DNA of 64,000 nucleotides, from the NCBI GenBank assembly GCA_963576725.1, contig OY755240.1, forward strand, positions 64,072,412 to 64,136,411, given 5' to 3'. Below are positions 12,501-20,246 of this stretch, one piece after another. Each line of letters starts with the position of its first letter. The first letter of the stretch is position 1. Source of the DNA: Azorinus chamasolen (taxonomy: Eukaryota; Mollusca; Bivalvia; Cardiida; Solecurtidae). The notes under the pieces were generated by a model that saw only the letters and a list, made by a program, of their open reading frames with translations, was not told the origin of the DNA and made no database searches. Both the position numbers and the translations under genes were made by a program.

Positions 12501-15500
12501 AAGTTATGCAGAAAGCTCCTATAGAAGCTTTCTGCATAACTTTCGTTCTGCATTAAGCAACAACCTGCTTATGAAGACAGCCATGTTTGTTCATTAAGTG
12601 GTCGCATTAGAGGGGTTTTACTGTACTAAAATTGTAATTTTTCCACCAAACCCTATCTTGTGACCACTCTCTAGAATCGTCTCAGAGACAATTCTAAAGA
12701 GTGGTCACAACATAGGGTTTGGTGGAGAAATAAAGAAATTATTCTTGAAAATGTTTTGATTTACGCCAACTTATCTGGACCTGGTGACATGATGAATATT
12801 GATGTATTTTTATAATGGCATATGAACACAGGAAATTTGGCCGTCTAATCTGTGTCTATTCTGTTTGCAAAGAGGTTTAAGGTGTAAATATGGAGTAAAG
12901 GGTTAACATACACTTTGTAGACCAATGTCCTCTCAGTTTGCATTTAGTCTCACACATCAGAGTTCATTAGATGAGATTCCTAGCTACAGTTAGAACTAAA
13001 CTCGTTTGTTCCTACTGTCCCTTATCGGGGCTATATGACCTTTTCAGTGTTGCAGTGCTGTAAAACCCAACTTACTCACTCACTCCTACTGTCCTTTAAC
13101 AGGGACACAGGCAAAGAGTGTAGCCTCTAGTTAGAGGACTGCTGAAGGAACCCTCTGATCAGAGTCAGGTCTGTTATGACATATAAAGTCGGGATATATG
13201 AAAAAAAATAATCTAGGTCGGGGGAAATTCGGAATTTTGGCAAGTCAGGGAAAATTTGAATAAAAAATCCAGGGTTGAAGAATTGGTATGGAAGAAGAAA
13301 GAAAATGAAAAAAGAGGCAGAAGGCAGTTTATTCATTCTGGTTGAGCAAGTCTCTGTTTTTCACTATATTATCCAAAAGCATTGTTATAAAGAAAATAAA
13401 TAATTAGAATTTTAACAAAATATTTAGTTTGCATATGACTGTGCTTTAAGAGGAAACTGAAAGAGGTGTATGGGTTCCTTGCCTCCTGAGCTGTTTCTTA
13501 TTTTTCGTGTTTTTGGTCAGGGAAATAGGAAATTGGTCTGGGGAAAGGTCGGGGAATTTTACTTTCTATAATTTGTGGGAACCCTGTTAAACGGTGGGAT
13601 TATCAAATATGGAGTATGTGTTTGGAAACAGACTATAGGTGGATACATGCAACTTGCCCCATATTTCAAATGCTTGACCACTCCTTACCTAATATTTATG
13701 GCTGCTGAGAATGCTTGACCAATGCTTACCTGATATCGTGGCTGCAGAGAATTTGCTAGATAAAATGCTTGACCACTTCTGACCTGCTATTGTGGCTACA
13801 GAGAATTGCTAGATAAAATGCTTGACCACTTCTTATCTGGTATTGTGGCTGCAGAGAATAGCTAAATAAAATGCTTGACCACATTTGACTTGCTACTGTG
13901 TTTTCTTCAGAGCGGGCAGAAAGCTTGTTGGAATGCCATGAAAAATCAATGTGTTATAATTTTATATCCATATTCCATATTATATTTCAGAGCAATAGAT
14001 AAGGGTGCATACTCAGATGCGAAAATCGTAATTTCTCCACCAAACCCCAATTTGTGACCAATCTTTGAAACGGTCTCTTTAAGACAAGTCTAAAGAGTGG
14101 TCACAACATAGGGTTTGTTGGAGATATAAAGTTCTTGAATTGTTTTGATTTATGCATCCTATCTAGACCTCTGATACAGTGATAATAGTGGTGTAGGCTA
14201 GTAGATGTGTGTGGCTGTGTTTTACACTGTGTAACTAACTAAATCATAGTCTAGATTGATAAGCGTATTGAGTACAGTAAAACCTGTCTTAAGCAGCCAT
14301 CAAAAGGAGGTCTAATTATGGACATGTAAGGCAGGTGGAAGCTTAATGCAGGTCAAAAGTAATGCAGAAAGCTCCTATAGGAGCTTTCTGCATTACTTTT
14401 GCTCTGCATTAAGCAACCACCTGCTTTTTAAGAGTCCTATGTTCAATTAATGAATGTCTTTTTAGGACAGGTTCTACTGTAGTGTCAAACTTAAAAAATA
14501 TTTCATGTTTCCAGTTTCTTTTCTTAGCTACATGTAATTAATTAAATATTTTCCACTGTCATATAGAATTGAACGGCCATTTGACGACTCTTGTGTCATT
14601 GGTTGAATTTAAATACAGCACTGCAGAGCACGTTCACAATTTTTCCTTTTCATGCCGGGACAAGAGTAAAGCTTTCTCAATATCCTTCTCCTTCACTTGT
14701 ATGTTTCCTATGTTTTGTGAGCATGTTTTGCCATTTCACTTTTCTTTCTTTTTTTTTGAAAAATCTAGTTTTTCTTGTAGAATATCAAATTTAAATACGT
14801 GATAAATGTTCATGCAAAACTGCCTGTTAGGAATATTGATTAACCCTTTCCCTCATATTGACGAGTCTGTAGAATCCACTTTGTGAAATCATTGTGATAA
14901 ATAGAGCATTTGCTCCTATAGGAGCAAATGCTCTATTTATCACAATGGTTTCAAACTACAAAATTCTAAACTTTTCCTTTTCTCTAGTTAATGATCCTTT
15001 TCGGTAGATTTATTCAAAGGGGTTGTATCTAAAAATAGCCTATAAGGTAATGGGTTAAATTCTTTCATTCGATAGGAATTTTACCACCATTGCAAACAGT
15101 ACGGAATTAGATTTGTAACATACATGTATCAGCAGACGTAGTAGACCATGATCAGGTAGCTGCTGCAGGATCTGTCTGATCTAGGTCTATTCGTTTGGTA
15201 ATAAGTTAACCCATCCATAAACTAATAGAGAACCCTTTCCCTCATACAAACATGTTTTCACGCATCTGCAAACAGAGTAGACCCAGATCAGACGGATCCT
15301 ATAGGAGCCGTCTGATCAGGGTCTGCTCTGTTTGCTAATGGAATTTGATAGATCTGTTTCTTTACTTTCTAAAATGGCTACAATGTTCCACCTTCCATAT
15401 TTCATTATAATATTTTGTCCATGAATATTCAGTAGGTATTGAAATTTAGAATAAACACAGAACAGGGAAAGGGGTAAAAACATTTACCCTTTCCTTCATA

Positions 15501-18500
15501 TAAACACCTTTTCATGCATTTGCAAACAGAGTAGACCCAGATCTGACAACAACTATGGTATAATTTGGATCTGATTTTTCAGTTTCTGCCTGAGGTAAAA
15601 TGTCCATATATCATTATAAAATATTGTCTAATTAATATACATGATGTCTTAATTACTTAATGAATATTAAACAGGGAAGGTTTAATGATACAAGAACATT
15701 AATGCTAATGAAAGCCATTAGTGGTCAACAAATCATAAGAAAGACAACAAATGAAAGAAAACCACCTGTCTTTCATGTCCATAGATTTATTACATAATAT
15801 TGCATCAAAAAGGCCATATTACATTAAATGGACTTTTCTTTGCATTTAGTGCCTTTGAAAAAGTTATGCATGTCTCAAAACTAAAAAAAACTCCAAAGAA
15901 AACTTTCATTAGATTTGATTTATTGTGCGTGTCATCTGTTTTGTTGGTTTGATACGAAAATGTTTCGTGGTTGTTGTTGTTGTTGTTTTTTTTAAACTCC
16001 TAACCTCATGAATATTCATGTAAGAAATAATAACAGTTTGAATATTACAGTAAACCTCTCTATAATGGCCACTAAATTGTGTTAATTAGTTGGTATTTAG
16101 GGCAGATGACTGCTTAAAGCAAGGTGAAAGTAAAACAGAACGCTCCTATAGGAGCGTTCTGTTTTACTTTCACCTTGCTTTAAGCAGCCACTGGTCTTTC
16201 ACACAAAATACTTGATGTAATTTAATGGCCGTTATAGAGAGGTTTTACTGTACTTAGATTGATGTTTATAATGGTATATAAACACAGGGAAATTTTGGCC
16301 ATGGCAGAACTAGGATCAGATATATATTGTTTCATTAGCAAACGAAGCAGACCCTGATCAGGCGTCTTTTGTAGATGCTGTCTCACCAGGGTCTACCCTA
16401 TTGACAAAATTGTGAACAGGCTTCTCTATCAGGTTCTATATTATAAGAAATTTTGACATCATGAATATTTGTTAGCTCAATTTTTTTTCATTTTTTTTCA
16501 GTGCCTATGTATTATAATTTTAGTACACTGTATTATAATTTTGTAAACAAACGGCAAACCCTGATCGGAAGTCTCCTACAGATCTACTATGAAAAAGCAT
16601 TTATATGAAGAAATGGGTTAAAGGATAGAGGGACCTTGATCAGGTGGCTCCTATCAGGGTCTGCTCTGTTTGCTTCTGATATAATATAAATATGATTCTA
16701 CAGTTTATGTCATGGCCAAAAATCCATGTGTCCATGTGCCGTTATAACAATAAAATTAATATTCATGATGTCATTATTTCGTATATATCCATGGAGTTGA
16801 GGCTTAAGCAGCCACAGACTTTCATTTTAATTTAAATCTTTGTTTATTCATTAAGAGGCTATTTAAAGAGAGTCTTGCATATTTTATCAATTCATTGTTT
16901 TTTCAAATTTTGAAGATTTTTTTTTCCCCGTTTTATCAGGCCCGAGTTAGTTCTCAGCTGTAAAATGTGACTCGTATGAATGGCTAGTTTTTGTACATAT
17001 AACTTCTTGCTACTGTTGAGGCAGGTATTCTATGATACGAGACTGTTGTATGGCATGCAAGCATGTGCTGTTCAAATATTTAGAACATTTTAACCCTTTA
17101 CTCCATAAATACACTTTTCTACACCTTTCCAAACAGAGCAGATCCAGATCAGATGGCTCCTATAGGAGCCGTCTGATCAGGATCTGTTCTTTTTGCTTAT
17201 GATATATTCTAGACTTGATTCTACTGTTTCTTCCCTAACCAAAATGTACTGTGTTCATAGTGCCATTGTAGCAAAATAATCTAATTAATAATCATGATGT
17301 CATTATTTCTTATATAAATATTCATGGAGTAAAGAGTTAATATAGCCCATTAAACTTTTGTATGCTGAGCAAATTTCATTGAGAGAAAATGTCTTGTTCA
17401 GACTTCAAAACAGAATTTTTCCCATTCCATAAAATGTCGGGGACAGTATAGGTCTTGATGAGAGTCTAAGTTACTTTGTGTCTCATCTGAATATACAGTG
17501 TTTGAACAGGAATTCACATGTTTGAATGTTAACTCTATACATGTACCAAGAAGAGACACATTTTGACAGCTTTGTAAACAGAAATGACCCCAGTCAGACA
17601 GGTCCTTCACAGGAGCGGTCTGATCTGGGTCTTCTCTGTTTGCAAATTTGTTGAAAGACATATCTAAAGAGTAGAGGATTAAATTAAATACAGTCTTAAA
17701 CCATTACCTCATAGACTATTTTTAGATACAACCTCTTTGAATGAATCTACCCAAAAGGAGCATTTACTAGAGAAAAGTAAAATTTTAGGATTTTGTAGTT
17801 AAAAACCATTGTGGTAAATAGAGCATTTGCTCCTATAGGAGCAAATGCTCTATTTATCACAATGGTTTCACAAAGTGAGTTTTACAGAGAACACAGAAGT
17901 CTTAAAATGCAGGTGGTTGCTTAATGCAGGGCAAAAGTAATGCAGAAAGCTCCTATGGGATATTTCTGCATTACTTTTGACCTGCATTAAGCTACCACCT
18001 GCCTTACAGACCCATAATTACACCCCTTTTTATAACCCTTTACTTGATATAAGAAATAATGACATTTTCTACCAACATAAAAATTAAACTAATAGATAAT
18101 ATTAGTTGAATTTTTATGTTGGTAGAAACTTTAGAATCATATCTATGGTATATAATCTTATAAGCAAACAGAGCAGACCCTGATTATACGTTTCCTGCAG
18201 GAGCCGTCTGATTTGGGTGTTTTCTGCTTGCAAAAGCACATCTGAGGCAAAGTGTTAACTTTTTACTTGATGAATATTTATGTATGGCCCAGGCCCCTGC
18301 TCACTATGATTCTTTTATTAACCAATTCCCTCATAGGCTAATATTAGATCCAACCTCTTTGCATAAAAGGCTAATTTTAGACCCAACCTCTTTGCATAAA
18401 TCTACTGTAAAGGAGCATATACTAGAAAAAAAGGAACATTTAGAATTGTGTAGTTTTGAAGCCATTGTGATAAATAGAGCATTTGCTATTTATCATAATG

Positions 18501-19216
18501 GTTTCAACAAGTGACTTAGAGGGGCGTCAGTATGAGAGAATGGGTTAAACATATGAAATAAGGCAATTTAGATCTAGGAAAATCAGACCTAACATGTGAC
18601 ATAAAAGGAAAAAGTGCAGACATTGTTTGGACAGTTACTACAGGGAGCTGTCTGAGCTGTGTCTACTCTGTTTGCAAAGGTTGGATTATCGTTTGATACG
18701 GACAAGAGTTTGAATAAGCCATACTATTTAACGCTTTCCCTCATGGAGACACCTTTGATACCTTTGTAAACAGAGTAGACCCTCATCAGATGAGGGTCTA
18801 CTCTGTATGCTTACATTCATTATTTTTCACGTAAATATTCATGAGAGAAAAGGGTTTAAAGTGTTGAATGGAGGAAATGTGTACTGGCATTTGCAAACAG
18901 TGTAGACCCAAGTCAGGGCTCCAAGAGGAACCCTTTGATCAGAGTCTGCACTGTTTGTCATTCAAAGTTCTCTCTCAAGTTATACCCTCTCATACAGAAA
19001 GGACTCTTATTGTTAAACAATGATTGGCTATTCCACTTTGAATAATTAACAGTCAAAGGCTGCTGAAAAGAAGTTTAATGTAATTTGTATCACTCTTGTA
19101 TCACTCTTGTATCACTCTTGACTCTTTTTGTTTCAGGTCTAACTGCTGCAGCTGCCTTGACAAACGCCCTGCACGCACGACAGGATCATTTCATCGTGCA
19201 GCATCTGAGAAAATGA
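6..19216 (+). CDS. 3' exons of a Gln/Pro/His-rich protein, possibly ataxin-2-like (join 6..575, 2126..2242, 19137..19216)
   Basis: Three exons join in phase 1 at both junctions and give 255 residues ending in a stop; the 5' part is off the window. The window opens with TTCAG, a splice acceptor, so the first exon starts at base 6 with the last two bases of a codon. Seen: a disordered, low-complexity protein very rich in Pro, Gln, His, Met, Ser and Asn with no folded domain, then a compact tail LTAAAALTNALHARQDHF followed by IVQHLRK and stop. Two motifs (HHPAPSPV, TSPQN) and the overall composition recall the C-terminus of ataxin-2, an RNA-binding translation and stress-granule regulator, but this is weak because low-complexity tails converge. 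No Lsm or PAM2 segment lies in the window. Alternatives are other Q/P-rich RNA-binding or transcription cofactors. Gene structure is far more certain than identity. Confidence 0.6.
665..893. mobile_element. MITE family A
   Basis: TTAACCCTTTCCTCC end, hairpin AACCATTGTGATAAATAGAG with the apex CTCCTATGGAG, right end GAGGAATGGGTAA. Intact copy. Confidence 0.85.
945..1363. mobile_element. MITE family C interrupted by a B element
   Basis: C hairpin at about 985-1073 (CACCAAACCCTATGTTTTGA and its complement). The right end is split at 1100/1338 by a B element and resumes with TTTACACATCTTATCTGG. Confidence 0.8.
1101..1337. mobile_element. MITE family B1 nested in C
   Basis: TTAACCTTTTCC start, hairpin remnant CAGTCTGATCAGGGTCTGCTC, TTAATATTCATGAC flank, end GGAAAGGGGTAA. 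It sits where intact C copies read GTTTTAATTTACGC, showing TTAA target choice. Confidence 0.85.
1405..2035. repeat. Tandem repeat, about 145-157 bp x 4, with a bivalve-type G-rich head
   Basis: Units contain TTGACTTCAAACATCATATA and GGAGTTATTGCCCTTTGTTA at about 1505, 1650, 1807 and 1964. The head is a CCCACAAACAAAGTTTG/G-tract/GTCCGT segment (1395-1480). Lies in an intron of gene 1; open frames here are repeat artefacts. Confidence 0.85.
2126..2242 (+). CDS. Exon (Q/H-rich), gene 1
   Basis: 117 bases between acceptor TTTCAG (ends 2125) and donor GTAAAT (2243). Phase 1 on both sides, so it can be skipped without breaking the frame. It encodes a Gly/Gln/His-rich segment beginning PGSMQQQLMSQSG and ending QHFIPQ. 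Confidence 0.75.
2383..2573. mobile_element. MITE family C
   Basis: Ends GAGCAACAGATAA and TTATCTGGACCTCTG around a hairpin of about 35-bp arms. Flanks TGATAC and TGATAA suggest a slightly decayed target duplication. Confidence 0.85.
3107..3290. mobile_element. Degenerate MITE B
   Basis: TTAACCCTTTACTTGAT start with CAAACAAAGTAGACCCAGATC; the right arm is largely lost. Confidence 0.5.
3289..3497. mobile_element. Degenerate MITE G
   Basis: TTAACCCTTAGAATTAGTG, CAAACAGTGCTGATCCAGATC and a decayed right part resembling the G copy at 11734. Confidence 0.45.
3498..3737. mobile_element. MITE family B1
   Basis: Nearly intact: TTAACCCTTTACTCC start, GAGTAGACCCAGATCAGAC stem, apex CTCCTACAGGAG, TTAATATTCATGAC flank, end GGAAAGGGTAAA. 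Confidence 0.88.
4015..4268. mobile_element. MITE family B1 (degenerate left)
   Basis: Hairpin GAGCAGACCCAGATCAGATG with apex CTCCTTTAGGAG; right end ATGGAGTAAAGGA. The minus-strand open frame over it (3817-4164) is not a gene. Confidence 0.65.
4269..4700. other. Unique AT-rich intron sequence
   Basis: No coding signal, repeat or palindrome that I can recognise. Confidence 0.5.
4701..4908. mobile_element. MITE family D1
   Basis: TACAGTAAAACCTCTCTAA start, GGGTGAAAGTCATACAG stem, apex CTCCTAGAGGAG, right end TTTACTGTA. TA on both sides. Confidence 0.92.
5047..5224. mobile_element. MITE family C
   Basis: AGAGCTTCAGATAA start, hairpin ATCGTCTCTTAGCGACGAT at its centre, shortened right end. 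Confidence 0.85.
5322..5341. repeat. Poly-G run
   Basis: A run of about 20 G (GTGGGGGG..) directly before CAATGGATCTGTATGTCTGT. Other G-runs are at 1421-1431 and 34105-34120. Confidence 0.8.
5393..5566. mobile_element. Degenerate MITE C
   Basis: GAGAGCCATAGATACAC start and a decayed hairpin around TTAGAATCGTCTCTTGAAGA. Confidence 0.6.
5763..5992. mobile_element. MITE family A
   Basis: TTAACCCTTTCCCTC to GGAAAGGGTTAA with apex GCTCCTATTGGAGC. The asymmetric flank GGCTATTTTTAGATCC lies on the left. Confidence 0.9.
6140..6294. mobile_element. MITE A with a shortened hairpin
   Basis: Left arm AACCATTGTGATAAATAGA, then a jump to CAGTGGTTTTCAAATTC; most of the apex and right arm are lost. Ends GAGGGAATGGGTTAA. 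Confidence 0.65.
6440..6535. mobile_element. MITE B/G hairpin remnant
   Basis: CAGACCCAGAACAGACAGC ... CTGTTCTGGGTCTACTCTG with apex CTCCTGTAGGAT. Ends are not recognisable. Confidence 0.5.
6931..7156. mobile_element. MITE family A
   Basis: TTGACCCTTTCCTCC to GAGGGAATGGGTTAA, perfect apex GCTCCTATAGGAGC. Confidence 0.9.
7158..7260. mobile_element. MITE G, internally shortened
   Basis: TTAACTCTTTGAATGCGGG start abutting the A copy; CAAACAGTGTAGACCCAGATC then CTAGAGGAGCC. The stem is truncated and the right flank missing. Confidence 0.6.
7261..7483. mobile_element. MITE B1 with a left-arm deletion
   Basis: The stem reads GAGTAGACCTATAGGAGCCG: bases of the left arm before the apex are missing while the right arm is complete. 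Confidence 0.75.
7518..7853. mobile_element. MITE B with an inserted foldback (M)
   Basis: TTAACGCTTTCCTTCACG start, B hairpin with apex CTCCTGTAGGAG, then an 83-bp palindrome (7679-7761), then the B right flank ending GGGAAAGGGTTGA. Confidence 0.8.
7679..7761. mobile_element. Foldback element M (83-bp palindrome)
   Basis: Arms of 40 bp starting ATATCAAGGGCTTGG with one mismatch and an AAA loop at 7719-7721. The B copy at 21358 lacks it at the same place, and TA flanks it on both sides. No second copy in the window. Confidence 0.85.
7850..8105. mobile_element. MITE family B1
   Basis: Shares TTGA/TTAA with the preceding element. Hairpin CAGACATCCCCTGTAGGAGC, end ATGGAGTAAAGGGTTAA. Confidence 0.85.
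8321..8546. mobile_element. MITE family A
   Basis: TTACCTATTCCCACTTAGG to GGGACTGGGTTAA; apex GCTCCTGTGGAGC. Confidence 0.88.
8547..8715. mobile_element. Degenerate MITE B1
   Basis: GCAAACAGAGCAGACCC ... GGGTCTACTCTGTTTGC with a decayed apex (CTACTAGACTTTG). Confidence 0.65.
9068..9170. mobile_element. Half of a MITE C
   Basis: Begins at the hairpin loop (CAAAGAGACGATTC) and carries only the right arm and right end (TTATCTGTAGCCCTG). The left half is absent. Confidence 0.75.
9171..9750. other. Mostly unique intron sequence
   Basis: A short B-like tail (TATTCATGAGGGAAAGGGTTAA, 9187-9211) and otherwise nothing recognisable. Confidence 0.5.
9751..9995. mobile_element. MITE family B1
   Basis: TTAACCCTTTACTCC to AGTAAAGGGTTAA. 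Stem arms CAGACCCTGATC and GATCTGGGTCTACTC are mismatched at two positions. Confidence 0.9.
9992..10261. mobile_element. MITE family B2
   Basis: Shares TTAA 9992-9995 with the element before it. Perfect apex GGCTCCTATAGGAGCC, CCACCTTCCATATTTC flank, an AAATATAAAATAT expansion, end GGGAAAGGGTTAA. Confidence 0.9.
10428..10626. mobile_element. MITE family B (diverged)
   Basis: TTAACCATTTATCTGAT start; arms GAGTAGACTTAGATCAGAC and GATCAGGGTCTGCTCTG; ends ATGGGTTAA. Confidence 0.75.
10623..10884. mobile_element. MITE family B2
   Basis: Shares TTAA 10623-10626 with its neighbour. Apex GGCTCCTATAGGAGC preceded by a duplicated GGCTCA. Right end GGGAAAGGGATTTAAA runs into poly-A (10881-10899). Confidence 0.85.
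10992..11220. mobile_element. MITE family A
   Basis: TTAAACCATTACCTCAT to GAGGGAAAGGGATAA; perfect 32-bp-arm hairpin with apex GCTCCTATAGGAGC. Confidence 0.92.
11391..11440 (+). CDS. Possible alternative terminal exon, gene 1
   Basis: After a T-rich tract and acceptor TTTGCCAG, a phase-1 reading from the exon at 2126-2242 gives VHNAGGQPVQNYQPSQ and then a stop at 11438-11440. The phase match and Gln/Pro/Asn composition fit the gene. AATAAA signals lie 250-260 bases downstream. Splicing onward from CA/GTAACT (11437) would shift the last exon into another frame, so an alternative 3' end is the simpler reading. Inference only; transcript data would decide. Confidence 0.4.
11690..11700 (+). promoter_or_regulatory. 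Candidate poly(A) signals for the alternative exon
   Basis: Two overlapping AATAAA hexamers, about 250 bases after the stop at 11440. Such hexamers are common in AT-rich DNA, so support is weak on its own. Confidence 0.25.
11734..11945. mobile_element. MITE family G (best copy)
   Basis: TTAACCCTTTGAATGCAGG start, stem CAAACAGTGTAGACCC, apex GCTCCTCTAGGAGC, asymmetric right flank, end GAGAGGGTTAA. It shares the two stem mismatches of family B. Confidence 0.9.
11946..12345. other. Unique intron sequence
   Basis: Contains a 63-codon open frame (12039-12230) with no domain and no splice context; not called coding. Confidence 0.4.
12387..12784. mobile_element. Middle MITE C of the nest
   Basis: CAGAGCAACAGATAA start, interrupted at TA 12417-12418 by a D element, resuming CTAAAATTGTAATTTTTCC, then the C hairpin. 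Confidence 0.88.
12419..12623. mobile_element. Inner MITE D2 of the nest
   Basis: CAGTAAAACCCCTC to GAGGGGTTTTACTG flanked by TA on both sides. Intact C copies read CAAATACTAAAAT here, so the duplicated base pair step is TA. Confidence 0.93.
13200..13660. other. AT-rich sequence with GGGAAA(T/A)TC-type motifs
   Basis: Degenerate copies of TCAGGGAAAATTTG and TCGGGGAATTTTA. The minus-strand open frame 13127-13336 is read from this low-complexity stretch and is not supported as a gene. Confidence 0.35.
13668..13890. repeat. Tandem repeat, about 53 bp x 5
   Basis: Units share AATGCTTGACCAC and GGCTGCAGAGAA, starting near 13669, 13710, 13763, 13817 and 13869. Confidence 0.8.
13988..14173. mobile_element. 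MITE family C
   Basis: CAGAGCAATAGATAAGG to CTAGACCTCTG; the hairpin has several decayed positions. Confidence 0.85.
14273..14481. mobile_element. MITE family D2
   Basis: TACAGTAAAACCTGTCTTAA to GGTTCTACTGTA; core GTAATGCAGAAAGC with perfect apex CTCCTATAGGAG. Confidence 0.92.
14840..15057. mobile_element. MITE family A
   Basis: TTAACCCTTTCCCTC to AAGGTAATGGGTTAA with a perfect apex; opposite flank orientation to the copy at 10992. Confidence 0.9.
15060..15215. mobile_element. Degenerate MITE B
   Basis: CAGACGTAGTAGACCATGATC ... TCTGATCTAGGTCTATTCG; ends unclear. Confidence 0.45.
15229..15477. mobile_element. MITE family B2
   Basis: AACCCTTTCCCTCATAC start, CAGACGGATCCTATAGGAGC apex, CCACCTTCCATATTTC flank, end GGGAAAGGGGTAA. 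Confidence 0.88.
15484..15685. mobile_element. MITE B lacking the right arm
   Basis: TTACCCTTTCCTTCATATA start and GAGTAGACCCAGATCTGAC, then directly AACTATGGTATAATTTGG: apex and right arm deleted; ends GGGAAGGTTTAA. Confidence 0.7.
16000..16440. mobile_element. MITE B1 interrupted by D3
   Basis: CCTCATGAATATTCATGTAAG start; interrupted at TA 16046-16047; resumes at 16253 with the B interior and a decayed hairpin (GCAGACCCTGATCAGGCG). Confidence 0.75.
16048..16250. mobile_element. MITE family D3 nested in B
   Basis: CAGTAAACCTCTCTATAATG to GAGGTTTTACTG, core AGTAAAACAGAACGC with perfect apex CTCCTATAGGAG; TA on both sides. Confidence 0.92.
16617..16805. mobile_element. MITE B1, left arm deleted
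   Basis: TTAAAGGATAGAGGGACC, then TGATCAGGTGGCTCCTATCA joined to GGGTCTGCTCTG; right flank TTAATATTCATGATG intact. Confidence 0.65.
17090..17340. mobile_element. MITE family B1 with stem covariation
   Basis: TTAACCCTTTACTCC to AGTAAAGAGTTAA. Left arm AGATCCAGATC pairs with right arm GATCAGGATCT: the usual CCC/GGG changed to TCC/GGA on both sides, while the A/T mismatch is kept. Confidence 0.9.
17565..17681. mobile_element. MITE B fragment
   Basis: GTAAACAGAAATGACCCCAG ... TCTGATCTGGGTCTTCTCTG, ending GTAGAGGATTAA. Confidence 0.6.
17697..17893. mobile_element. MITE A, right end truncated by a D2 core
   Basis: TTAAACCATTACCTC start and a full hairpin; the right end is replaced at about 17893 by a D2-like sequence. 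Confidence 0.8.
17899..18030. mobile_element. MITE D2 core without left end
   Basis: GCTTAATGCAGGGCAAAAGT ... TTTTGACCTGCATTAAGC; apex decayed (CTCCTATGGGATAT). Confidence 0.75.
18031..18258. mobile_element. MITE family B1
   Basis: Hairpin GAGCAGACCCTGATTATACG ... CTGATTTGGGTG plus an internal inverted repeat TTCTACCAACATAAAAATT (18066-18131). Confidence 0.7.
18318..18547. mobile_element. MITE A with apex deletion and internal duplication
   Basis: The hairpin reads GAGCATTTGCTATTTATCAT: the apex CTCCTATAGGAGC and adjoining bases are gone. The segment GGCTAATATTAGATCC..GCATAAA is duplicated. Confidence 0.85.
18728..18859. mobile_element. Minimal MITE B
   Basis: 132 bp in all: TTAACGCTTTCCCTC, then AGTAGACCCTCATCAGATGAG followed by GGTCTACTCTG, then AATATTCATGAGAG and GGGTTTAA. 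The hairpin tip is shortened to the TCAGATGA region. Confidence 0.8.
18856..19062. mobile_element. MITE family G (diverged)
   Basis: GTTGAATGGAGGAAATGTG, CAAACAGTGTAGACCC ... GTCTGCACTGTTTGTC; its right end lies about 75 bases before the terminal coding exon. Confidence 0.7.
19137..19216 (+). CDS. Terminal coding exon, gene 1
   Basis: The acceptor is GTTTCAG preceded by a T-rich tract; it follows three copies of an 11-bp repeat (GTATCACTCTT) at 19086-19120. The exon completes Gly, then encodes 25 residues, LTAAAALTNALHARQDHF plus IVQHLRK, and stops with TGA at 19214-19216. This Ala/His segment is less repetitive than the upstream exons and looks like a conserved C-terminal peptide. Confidence 0.75.
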
Positions 19217-19980
19217 CGAGTGAAATTGTGATAACAGAATGACTTTACTGTTCATGTTAGTTCACAAAGTGACATACAGATTGTGATCTACGGACATTGA
19301 GCTGGTTGTTATTGGAAAATGTCTTAAGTACGCGTGGAAATCAACAAATTTCTACTTGTGCCCTGAGCGCGAATGGTTGGATGAATGGGAAAAGTTAGGA
19401 CTCTTGATTCAATTGATACAACAACAAAAAGATGTGACTAAAAAGCAAATTGTGATATAAACAAAAAAACCTGTTCACATTGCCCAGAAAAGGGAACACT
19501 ATTTGTCTCTATTTTTTGTTTGTACAAGAACAAAACAAAATAGTGCTTGAGTTGTTTTCAGACGGTTTCTTTACTACTGTGTCACGATTGGTTTGTCAGA
19601 TGTTCATTACATGTACTTGGCAGTTTTGGAGTAAAGTGATGGCAAATGCTGTATGCATGTTGATGTTGGGTATATGTTAGTGTGTATGTTTTTGTAGGTC
19701 AATTTCGGCATTGTTACAGATATTCTGTTACGAAATAATCCTCTGTACTCAAATACCGTAATACCTCTCTATGATGACCCAGCTTATCAATTTCTAATTC
19801 TAGGTTTCGAAGGAAGTTGCAAGCTTGATGCTTGATGAAAGTCTTGCTCCCGTAAGAACTTTCTACATTAATTATGTATTTAGCAACCACCTGCTATTAC
19901 AATGGTAACTCATAAAGTGGGCAGTTTAGAGAGGTTATACTGAGATTTGTATTCACTGTATCAGGTCATACAATAAAGAA
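19217..19980 (+). other. Probable 3' UTR of gene 1
   Basis: Mostly unique, lightly AT-rich sequence follows the stop. AATAAA occurs at 19972-19977. A decayed D-family MITE (about 19754-19951) lies inside, so the UTR tail is probably mobile-element derived. Confidence 0.4.
19754..19951. mobile_element. Degenerate MITE D in the 3' UTR
   Basis: TACCGTAATACCTCTCTATG ... TTTAGAGAGGTTATACTGA. The core has decayed and is no longer palindromic, so this copy is old. Confidence 0.7.
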
Positions 19981-20010
19981 TAGGTAGAATAACTTGTATT
20001 CTTAACCCTT

Positions 20011-20246
20011 TTAACCAATTCCCTCATTTTGACGACTCTGTAAAAGTTACTTTGTACTCTGTAAAAGTTACTTTGTGAAACCATTGTGATAAATAGAGCA
20101 TTTGCTCCTATAGGAGCAAATGCTCTATCACAATGATTTCAAACTGCAAAATTCTAAAATGTTCCTTTTCTCTAGTTAATGCTCCTTTTCGGTAGATTTA
20201 TTCAAAGAGGTTGTATCTAAAAATAGCCTATGAGGTAATGAGTTAA
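20011..20246. mobile_element. MITE family A
   Basis: TTAACCAATTCCCTC to GAGGTAATGAGTTAA; an 18-bp direct duplication (CTCTGTAAAAGTTACTTTG) near 20036-20077 and loss of TTTATC in the right arm. Confidence 0.88.

Larger units (their letters stand above)
12346..12906. mobile_element. Outer MITE B of a three-level nest
   Basis: B left part (CTAACTACCTCAAGAATATC ... AATAATGACAT) and right part (TGACATGATGAATATTGATG ... GAGTAAAGGGTTAA) are split by a C element; TGACAT is repeated at both junctions. The B hairpin itself is largely deleted. Confidence 0.8.
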
